A stretch of DNA of 64,000 nt from an uncultured Pelagibacteraceae bacterium (lineage in GTDB: Bacteria > Pseudomonadota > Alphaproteobacteria > Pelagibacterales > Pelagibacteraceae): assembly GCA_902552805.1 (NCBI GenBank), contig CACDIC010000006.1, forward strand, positions 1 through 64,000, given 5' to 3'. Every line of letters starts with the position of its first letter. Position 1 is the stretch's first letter. Shown piece by piece: positions 56,962 through 64,000 of the stretch. The notes beneath the pieces are model-generated. The model worked only from the letters and a program-made list of their open reading frames with translations. It made no database searches and had not been told where the DNA came from. The translations under genes were made by a program, and so were the position numbers.

Positions 56962-58130
56962 GTCTTTTTACAAAAGAAGAATATAACAATAGATTAAAAA
57001 AAGTTCAAAAAATGATGCAAGATAAAGGCATCGAATTATTAATTTCTCACGATACAAATAACATAAATTACTTAACAGGTTATGATGCTTGGTCTTTTTA
57101 TTATGCTCAATGTGCAATAGTTCATGTCAATGCTGATGAACCCTTATGTTTCGTTAGAGATCAAGATGCCGGGGGAGCTTATTTAAAAACATATTTAAAT
57201 AAGGAGAATATAATCGTATATGATGAGCACTACATTCATACCTGGCCTAAGCATCCTCATGATTATTTAGTGGAGATAATTAAGAATAAAAAATGGGATA
57301 AGCTTTCTATTGGTTTAGAGATGGATGCACATTATTTTACCGCATTCTGTTATCAGAAAATTAGGGATGGTTTACCCGATGCCAAGATCAAAGACTCTGA
57401 AAGATTAGTTAATTGGGCTCGTCTAGTAAAATCAAATACTGAAATAAATTTTATGAAATCTGCTGCAAAAATTTCAGAGGTTGGAATGAAAAAAGCTTAC
57501 GAAGTTATAAGTCCTGGGGTTAGACAATGTGATGCTGTTGGAGAAATTCAAAAAGCTTTGTTTTATGGAACCCCTGAATTTGGCGGAGAATACGCCAGTA
57601 TTGCAACATTGCTTCCTACCGGAAAAGGAACATCTGCTTCACATCTAACCGCAACACAAGATAAATTTATTGATGGTGAGGCTACAATTGTTGAACTTTC
57701 TGGAGTGTACAAGCGTTATCATGCACCGATGGCCAGAACTATTTTGCTTGGAAAACCTGATCAACTTAAAATTGATACGATGAAAAAAACAATTGAGGCG
57801 CTTCAAGCTGGAATTGATGCAACCAAACCCGGAAATACTGTAGATCACGTTGCCCAAGCATTTTGGAAAATATTAGATAAATATGGAATAGAAAAAAAAT
57901 CTAGGACCGGTTATTCGATTGGAATTGGTTATCCACCAGATTGGGGAGAACATACATTAAATATTTATAAAGGTGACATGACAATTTTGGAACCTAATAT
58001 TTGTTTTCACATGATAGCGGTTATGCAATTTGGTGAATGGGGTGTTGAAGCATCAGAAGCAATAAGAGTTACAGATCAAGGAGCAGAATTATTTTGTAAT
58101 ATGTCTAAAGAACTTCACGTTAAAAGCTAG
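56958..58130 (+). CDS. M24-family hydrolase, ectoine hydrolase (DoeA/EutD)-like
   Basis: YDAWSFYYAQ, VISPGVRQCDAVGEIQKALFYGTPEFGGEYASIATLLPTGKGTSASHLT...YHAPMARTILLG resembles DoeA as recalled. Confidence 0.75.
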   Translation: MSLFTKEEYNNRLKKVQKMMQDKGIELLISHDTNNINYLTGYDAWSFYYAQCAIVHVNADEPLCFVRDQDAGGAYLKTYLNKENIIVYDEHYIHTWPKHPHDYLVEIIKNKKWDKLSIGLEMDAHYFTAFCYQKIRDGLPDAKIKDSERLVNWARLVKSNTEINFMKSAAKISEVGMKKAYEVISPGVRQCDAVGEIQKALFYGTPEFGGEYASIATLLPTGKGTSASHLTATQDKFIDGEATIVELSGVYKRYHAPMARTILLGKPDQLKIDTMKKTIEALQAGIDATKPGNTVDHVAQAFWKILDKYGIEKKSRTGYSIGIGYPPDWGEHTLNIYKGDMTILEPNICFHMIAVMQFGEWGVEASEAIRVTDQGAELFCNMSKELHVKS

Positions 58131-58182
58131 TTATTAAAGGTTGAAATTTATTCTTACAAATGTTTAAAAGTTGATTAAAATT

Positions 58183-59268
58183 ATGGCTCTTAAAAAAGAT
58201 TTCGTCAAATTCGATAAAGTAGATAAAAGCTATGACGGCAAAGTTTTAGTCGTTAAGGATCTTCAATTAGATATTGAAGAAGGTGAGTTTGTAACTATGT
58301 TAGGACCCTCTGGTTCAGGAAAAACAACTTGCTTAATGATGCTGGCAGGATTTGAGACACCAACAAATGGTGAAATATATTTAGATGGTAAGGCTATCTC
58401 AAGTATACCTCCGCATAAAAGAGGTATTGGAATGGTGTTTCAGAATTATGCGCTATTTCCTCATATGACAGTTTATGAGAACCTTGCCTTTCCGTTAAGA
58501 GTTAGAAAAATTCCAAAAGACGAGGCAGATAAAAAAATTGATAAGGCTTTATCAATGGTTTCACTTCAAGGTTTCGCATCAAGAATGCCAGGGCAGTTAT
58601 CAGGTGGTCAACAACAAAGAGTTGCTGTAGCGAGATCATTAGTATTTGATCCTCAACTAGTTTTAATGGACGAACCTCTGGGAGCTTTAGATAAAAATTT
58701 GAGAGAGAGTATGCAATATGAAATTAAACATATACATGAAAACATTGGTGTAACTGTTGTTTACGTAACTCATGATCAAAGTGAAGCATTAACCATGTCT
58801 AATCGTATTGCTGTTTTTAATGATGGAAAAGTTCAGCAGCTTTCAAGTCCGGATGAGCTTTATGAAAAACCTGTAAATTCTTTTGTTGCTGAATTTATTG
58901 GAGAAAATAATACTTTTGTGGGTGAGGTTTCAGATATTTCAGGAGGTAAGTGTAAGGTTAAAATAGCTAACACGGATATACTTGCAAATCCTATTTCTGT
59001 AAAAGGTAAAGGTGAGAAAACTAAGATTTCTTTAAGACCTGAAAGAGCGTTAATTAATCCAAGTGATCAAATGGACAATATACATACTGGAAAGATTGAA
59101 GAAGTAATATATCACGGAGATCATACAAGAGTTAGAATAAATCTTTTAGGCAATAATCAATTTATCTTAAAGGTCCCTAATAGTTCAGCCAATTTGGATA
59201 TTAAGCTTGGCAAAGATATCAAGATAGGTTGGAACAGTGAAGATGCTAGAGCGTTAGATCCTTCTTAG
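58183..59268 (+). CDS. Spermidine/putrescine-type ABC transporter ATPase (PotA family)
   Basis: LGPSGSGKTTCLMMLAGFE, LSGGQQQRVAVARSL, LMDEPLGALD, TOBE-like C-terminus; ATG at 58183 preferred over TTG at 58171. Confidence 0.92.
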   Translation: MALKKDFVKFDKVDKSYDGKVLVVKDLQLDIEEGEFVTMLGPSGSGKTTCLMMLAGFETPTNGEIYLDGKAISSIPPHKRGIGMVFQNYALFPHMTVYENLAFPLRVRKIPKDEADKKIDKALSMVSLQGFASRMPGQLSGGQQQRVAVARSLVFDPQLVLMDEPLGALDKNLRESMQYEIKHIHENIGVTVVYVTHDQSEALTMSNRIAVFNDGKVQQLSSPDELYEKPVNSFVAEFIGENNTFVGEVSDISGGKCKVKIANTDILANPISVKGKGEKTKISLRPERALINPSDQMDNIHTGKIEEVIYHGDHTRVRINLLGNNQFILKVPNSSANLDIKLGKDIKIGWNSEDARALDPS

Positions 59269-59368
59269 ACCACCAATATATTGCTAAATTAACTAAAATG
59301 GGCTGTTGACTCTCATTATCGATCTTGTTGTAATTCATTTTTATAAAAAACGTTTAAACGGAGGAAAA

Positions 59369-60496
59369 ATGAAAAAACTAAGTAAAGTATTACTAGCTAT
59401 TTCTTTTGTACTTTCACTAACTACTTCAGCATTTGCAACAACAGTAACTGCAGTGTCATGGGGTGGGGCTTATACTGAGTCTCAAAAGTTAGGTTATGGT
59501 GATCCTACAGCTAAAAAACTTGGCATAAATATTGCCTGGGTTGACTATTCTGGTGGATTATCTGAGATTAAAGCACAAAAAGAAGCTGGTAAAATCACGT
59601 GGGATATAATCGACGTGTTTGCAATGGATACTATTACTGGATGTGATGAAGGATTATTTGTTGAATTTGATTTCGATAAAGACTTCCCACCAGCTCCAGA
59701 TGGAACTCCAGCAAGTAAAGATTTCTTTACTGCAATGCCTAGTAAGTGTGCTGTAGGAAATATTTTATATTCTTGGAATTATGCTTATAACACTAATAAT
59801 GTTAAAGGTACTCCAAAGACTATCAAAGATTTCTTTAACACTAAAAAATTCCCTGGAAAAAGAGCTATCTACAAAAGCGCTTTAACTAATTTAGAGATCG
59901 CTTTAGCTGCAGATGGTATTAAACCAGGAAAAGGTGGAGCAAAAATCTATGAAGCTTTAGAAACAGAAAAAGGTGTTGAAAGAGCAATGAACAAGATCAA
60001 AGAATTATGTACAGATCCAAAAGGTGGATGTGTATTTTGGTCTGCAGGTGCTCAACCACCAGAACTGTTAGTATCAGGTGAAGTAGTGATGGCTACTGGT
60101 TGGAATGGTAGATTCTTCAATGCTGAAATTGGAGAAGGTGCACCAATCAAACAAGTTTGGGATGCCCAAGGTCTTGACTACGAATATTTTGTACAAGTTA
60201 AAGGTGGACCAAACGATGCTAATGGTATGGCTAAAAAAGCTTTAGCTATGATGACTAGCACAGAGATGTTAGCAGGAAGTGCTAAATATATTGCATATGC
60301 CCCGTGGAGAAAATCTTCATTGGACATTATGGCAAAAGGAGAGCCTTGGTATAAAGATGGTAAGACTAACATGGTACCACAAATGCCAACTGCTAAAGGT
60401 AACACTAAAAACTACTTCCTAGTAGATCCAATTTTCTGGGCTGATAACGGAACAGAGCTTGGTGAAAAATGGGAAGCTATGAAAGCTGGTCTATAA
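59369..60496 (+). CDS. Spermidine/putrescine-type ABC transporter substrate-binding protein
   Basis: SD GGAGG before ATG 59369; signal peptide; TAVSWGGAYTESQKLGYGDPTAKKLGI; PotD-like. Confidence 0.9.
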   Translation: MKKLSKVLLAISFVLSLTTSAFATTVTAVSWGGAYTESQKLGYGDPTAKKLGINIAWVDYSGGLSEIKAQKEAGKITWDIIDVFAMDTITGCDEGLFVEFDFDKDFPPAPDGTPASKDFFTAMPSKCAVGNILYSWNYAYNTNNVKGTPKTIKDFFNTKKFPGKRAIYKSALTNLEIALAADGIKPGKGGAKIYEALETEKGVERAMNKIKELCTDPKGGCVFWSAGAQPPELLVSGEVVMATGWNGRFFNAEIGEGAPIKQVWDAQGLDYEYFVQVKGGPNDANGMAKKALAMMTSTEMLAGSAKYIAYAPWRKSSLDIMAKGEPWYKDGKTNMVPQMPTAKGNTKNYFLVDPIFWADNGTELGEKWEAMKAGL

Positions 60497-60533
60497 TTTA
60501 AGTTTTAAACAACTTAATTATATATTATAATTT

Positions 60534-60567
60534 AAGGGCGGTTATTATTAACCGCCCTTTTTATTTA
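60534..60567 (+). terminator. Intrinsic terminator after substrate-binding protein gene
   Basis: AAGGGCGGTTA-TTAT-TAACCGCCCTT followed by TTTATTT. Confidence 0.92.
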
Positions 60568-61820
60568 TGAGCTCTGAAACAAAACAAATTTTAACAACAG
60601 ATGGGATACCTTTAGAGGTAAGTCTTAAAAAGGCAGAGAGAAAGAATAAGATCAAAGCTTTCTTACTTGTTGCTCCTTTATTGTTATTTTTAGTAATTAC
60701 TTATGTTTTTCCAATAGGTGATATGTTATTCCGAAGTGTTGACGATAAAATGGTAACACAAATGCTTCCAAAAACTTTTAAGGCAATGGAAACCTGGGAT
60801 GGTCAAGAGTTACCTGATGAGGAAGTTTTTGCTGCTTTCCATGAGGATTTCATAAAATTAGTTGAGGATAAACGTGAGGGTAAGTTATCTACCCAGTTAA
60901 ACTATACAAAAAATGGATTTAAAAGTATTATTAAAAAACTAAGACGAAAATCAAAATCATTTGAAGAGGGAAACTACAAGGAACAAATAATGTCAGTTCA
61001 CAAAAGATGGGCTAATGTCGAGTACTGGAGGGCAATTAAAAGAAGAGCCCCTGAGTTTACAAGTCAAAAGTACCTTAAAGGAATGGATATGTATGTGAAT
61101 GAAGATGGAAAAATAGTAAGTGTTGAGGAAGACAGACGAATTCACAGGGTGTTATGGCTAAGAACTCTTGAGATTGCATTCTTTGTGACAGTCTTTTGTT
61201 TTTTAATGGCCTATCCAATAGCGCACTTACTTGCTACTTTACCTATGAAGTACAGCAACTTATTAATGATCTGTGTATTGTTGCCGTTCTGGACTTCATT
61301 ACTTGTAAGAACTGCAAGCTGGATGATTTTGTTGCAGCAACAAGGAATAGTAAATGATTTCTTTGTCGGAATAGGATTGGTAGCTGACGATAATAGACCT
61401 GAGATGATGTACAACAAAACAGGAAGTTACGTTGCGATGACACAAATATTGCTACCATTCATGGTTTTACCACTTTATAGTGTCATGAAAACTATCTCAC
61501 CTAGCTTAATGAGGGCAGGAAAATCATTAGGTGGAACTCCATTTGTGGCATTTTGGAAAGTTTATTTTCCATTAACAATCCCAGGAATAGGTGCGGGCTG
61601 TTTATTAGTATTTATTTTAGCGATAGGTTATTACATCACCCCAGCCTTAGTTGGTGGTGCATCTGGAACTTTAATAAGTAACCAAATTGCTTTCCACATG
61701 AAAAGCACTCTTGATTGGAGCTTTGCATCAGCCATGGGATTAATGTTGTTAAGTGGAGTATTGGTAATTTATTGGCTTTATAACAAACTAGTTGGAATTG
61801 ATAATATTAAATTAGGATAA
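60567..61820 (+). CDS. Spermidine/putrescine-type ABC transporter permease (PotB family), extended N-terminal/periplasmic region
   Basis: YPIAHLLATLP, EAA-like loop MRAGKSLGGTPFVAFWKVYFPLTIPGIGAG. Confidence 0.88.
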   Translation: MSSETKQILTTDGIPLEVSLKKAERKNKIKAFLLVAPLLLFLVITYVFPIGDMLFRSVDDKMVTQMLPKTFKAMETWDGQELPDEEVFAAFHEDFIKLVEDKREGKLSTQLNYTKNGFKSIIKKLRRKSKSFEEGNYKEQIMSVHKRWANVEYWRAIKRRAPEFTSQKYLKGMDMYVNEDGKIVSVEEDRRIHRVLWLRTLEIAFFVTVFCFLMAYPIAHLLATLPMKYSNLLMICVLLPFWTSLLVRTASWMILLQQQGIVNDFFVGIGLVADDNRPEMMYNKTGSYVAMTQILLPFMVLPLYSVMKTISPSLMRAGKSLGGTPFVAFWKVYFPLTIPGIGAGCLLVFILAIGYYITPALVGGASGTLISNQIAFHMKSTLDWSFASAMGLMLLSGVLVIYWLYNKLVGIDNIKLG

Positions 61821-61824
61821 TCAA

Positions 61825-62679
61825 ATGGCTTTACCAAAATATACTGAACCACATTATAGAATTTGGCATTATATTTATCTTACAATTTGTGGTGCTGTTT
61901 TCTTTTTTCTAATCGCACCTTTGTTTGTAATATTTCCATTATCATTTAACGCAGAAGAATTTTTGAGTTTTTCTGATGGAATGAAGCGTCTTGATCCAGA
62001 TGCATTTTCTCTAAGATGGTATAAGGATATGATTTACGGAACAAAAAATCCATGGGGATTAGCAGCTAAGAATAGTTTTATCATTGCGATTTTTGCAACA
62101 ATTGGATCAGTGATACTTGGAACAGTTGCGGCTTTAGGATTGAGCAGCAGACATATGCCATATAAAGGATTAATAATGGCTGTGTTAATTTCACCAATGA
62201 TTGTTCCACTAATTATTTCTGGTGTTGCAATATTTTTCTTTATGGCAAAAGCGGGTTTAGCAGCAACTCATACAGGAATAGTATTAGCTCATATTATATT
62301 AGGAACACCTTTTGTGGTAATTACAGTCACAGCTACTTTGTCGGGGTTTGATCATAGTGTAACACGAGCAGCTGCAAGCTTAGGAAGTGATCCAGTAAAT
62401 ACTTTTATGAAAATTACCTTACCTTTAATTTTACCTGGAGTAATTTCAGGTGGTTTATTTGCATTTGTAACTTCATTTGATGAAGTTGTGGTTGTTTTAT
62501 TTTTAGCAGGATTAGAAAATACGACAATCCCAATTCAAATGTGGACAGGTTTACGGGAGCAATTAAGTCCAACAATACTAGCTGTTGCGACTTGTCTAAT
62601 TATACTATCAACATTAATATTAGTGACTGCTGAGCTTTTACGAAGAAGATCTGAAAGACTCAGAGGTATTAATCGTTAG
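61825..62679 (+). CDS. Spermidine/putrescine-type ABC transporter permease (PotC family)
   Basis: RAAASLGSDPVNTFMKITLPLILPGVISGGLFAFVTSFDEVVVVLFLAG. Confidence 0.92.
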   Translation: MALPKYTEPHYRIWHYIYLTICGAVFFFLIAPLFVIFPLSFNAEEFLSFSDGMKRLDPDAFSLRWYKDMIYGTKNPWGLAAKNSFIIAIFATIGSVILGTVAALGLSSRHMPYKGLIMAVLISPMIVPLIISGVAIFFFMAKAGLAATHTGIVLAHIILGTPFVVITVTATLSGFDHSVTRAAASLGSDPVNTFMKITLPLILPGVISGGLFAFVTSFDEVVVVLFLAGLENTTIPIQMWTGLREQLSPTILAVATCLIILSTLILVTAELLRRRSERLRGINR

Positions 62680-62691
62680 AAAAATAATTTC

Positions 62692-64000
62692 ATGAAGATA
62701 AAGAATGTAGTAGTGATAGGGTCTGGAACAATGGGCAGTGGCATAGCAGCTCATTTGTGTAATGCAAATATACCTGTAACTCTTTTAGATTTAAAAACTG
62801 AAATAAGTGAAAATGCCAGAGAAAGAATTCATAAATCTAGACCACCTTTATTAATTGATAAATCTAAAATTAAAAATATTAAAGTTGGTAATATTGAAGA
62901 TGACTTCTCTGTAGTTGAACAAGCTGATTGGGTTGTTGAGGCAGTTGTGGAGAGAATTGATATCAAACATCAAATTTATAAAAAAATTTTTAACAGCCGA
63001 AAAGATGGTGCGATTGTTTCATCAAATACTTCTTCAATACCTATTAAAATTTTATCTCAAAATTTAAATAAAGAACAAAAAAAAGATTTTTGTATAACTC
63101 ATTTTTTTAATCCTGTCAGATATATGGGTCTTTTGGAAATTGTTAAAAATGAAGACAATGACTTAAATAAGATAAATCAATTAAAAGAATTTTGTGAACT
63201 TGAGCTTGGAAAAGGAGCCATCGTTTGTAATGACACTCCAGGTTTTTTAGGCAACAGAGTTGGTGTTTACGCTATGCAAATTGCAATGACTGAAGCATTT
63301 AAAATGAAACTTTCTGTAGAGGAGGCAGATGCAATATTTGGGAGACCAATGGGTATTCCAAAAACAGGTGTTTTTGGGCTTTATGATTTAATTGGCATTG
63401 ATCTTATGGCTGATGTTTTAAAAAGTTTTATCAAAGAGTTACCTGAAACTGATGAATTTCATGAGGTCGCAAAAGAAATTCCTTTAGTAAAAAAATTAAT
63501 CGAAACTGGATATACAGGTAGAAAGGGCAAAGGTGGTTTCTATAGAATAAAGAAAACTGATAGTGGCAAAGTAATGGAAGCTATCGATCTACAAACTGGA
63601 GATTATTCTCTAAGCAAAAAAATTGACATAAAATCTGACAAAGTTGACCTTAAAGGTCTAATTAATAGGAATGATAAATATGGAGAATATGCTTGGTCAG
63701 TATTAGAAAAAATTATTAAATATGCTTCATCATTAGTTCCTGAGATAACAAAAGAATTTAATGATATTGATGAGGCTATGAGATTAGGGTTTAACTGGGC
63801 TAAAGGACCCTTTGAAATGCTAGAGGAAATTGGTGTTAAAAACTTTTTCGAAAAAGTTGAAAATTTTAAGGGCAATAATTTTTTAGAAAATTTAAGCAAA
63901 ACAAAAAATCAAAACTTTTATGGTGAGAGGCAAAAATATACATCAATAGAAACTCTGGGTAAGGTTAAGAAAACAGCAACGAATGTTGATGGAAATAGTT
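62692..64000 (+). CDS. 3-hydroxyacyl-CoA dehydrogenase (FadB-type NAD domain), truncated by window end
   Basis: My translation from ATG 62692: MKIKNVVVIGSGTMGSGIAAHLCNANIPVTLLDL...VEAVVERIDIKHQIYKKI...SSNTSSIPI...NDTPGFLGNRVGVYA; no stop before window end, hence absent from ORF track. Confidence 0.9.
   Translation, partial: MKIKNVVVIGSGTMGSGIAAHLCNANIPVTLLDLKTEISENARERIHKSRPPLLIDKSKIKNIKVGNIEDDFSVVEQADWVVEAVVERIDIKHQIYKKIFNSRKDGAIVSSNTSSIPIKILSQNLNKEQKKDFCITHFFNPVRYMGLLEIVKNEDNDLNKINQLKEFCELELGKGAIVCNDTPGFLGNRVGVYAMQIAMTEAFKMKLSVEEADAIFGRPMGIPKTGVFGLYDLIGIDLMADVLKSFIKELPETDEFHEVAKEIPLVKKLIETGYTGRKGKGGFYRIKKTDSGKVMEAIDLQTGDYSLSKKIDIKSDKVDLKGLINRNDKYGEYAWSVLEKIIKYASSLVPEITKEFNDIDEAMRLGFNWAKGPFEMLEEIGVKNFFEKVENFKGNNFLENLSKTKNQNFYGERQKYTSIETLGKVKKTATNVDGNS

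Noticed and set aside
1-64000. Prophage or transposon insertion in the window
   Set aside because: No integrase, transposase, phage structural genes or flanking direct repeats recognised; the arm-type domain noted in the PilM fusion is part of a single ORF with pilus function.

Overview
AT-rich bacterial window, consistent with a streamlined marine alphaproteobacterium; lineage is inferred from composition and gene content only. It is almost fully coding. Main blocks: (i) the 3' end of a PBP2-like gene plus rodA, then a DadA-like oxidoreductase, DMT exporter, D-2-hydroxyacid dehydrogenase, HDAC-family deacetylase and msrB. (ii) A near-complete type IV pilus (T4P) locus at ~6.1-29.3 kb: pilT, fimT/pilV/pilW/pilX-like minor pilins, pilY1, pilD, a pilM-pilN fusion, pilO, pilP, pilQ, pilB, pilC and two pilins. 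(iii) A partner-switching set embedded in and next to the pilus locus: one RsbW-like HATPase, two tandem STAS proteins and three SpoIIE/PP2C phosphatases with different sensors (GAF, Amt ammonium transporter, CHASE2). (iv) A TPR/beta-barrel, FecR (very Lys-rich tail) and CHASE2-phosphatase cluster followed by two paralogous propeller plus beta-barrel surface proteins. (v) Two branched-chain-type ABC transporter operons flanking azlCD, a GlaH/CsiD-like glutarate hydroxylase and a ProC-like gene. (vi) An EutA-like and DoeA-like (ectoine hydrolase) pair with a polyamine-type ABC transporter and a partial 3-hydroxyacyl-CoA dehydrogenase. The most striking signals are an 8-copy TTGTGTTAGAG array, split 4+4 in opposite orientations with ~21-bp phasing, upstream of pilMN; the Amt-SpoIIE fusion; the pilus-embedded partner-switch module; and the pilM-pilN fusion. 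No tRNA, rRNA, CRISPR or transposase was recognised.
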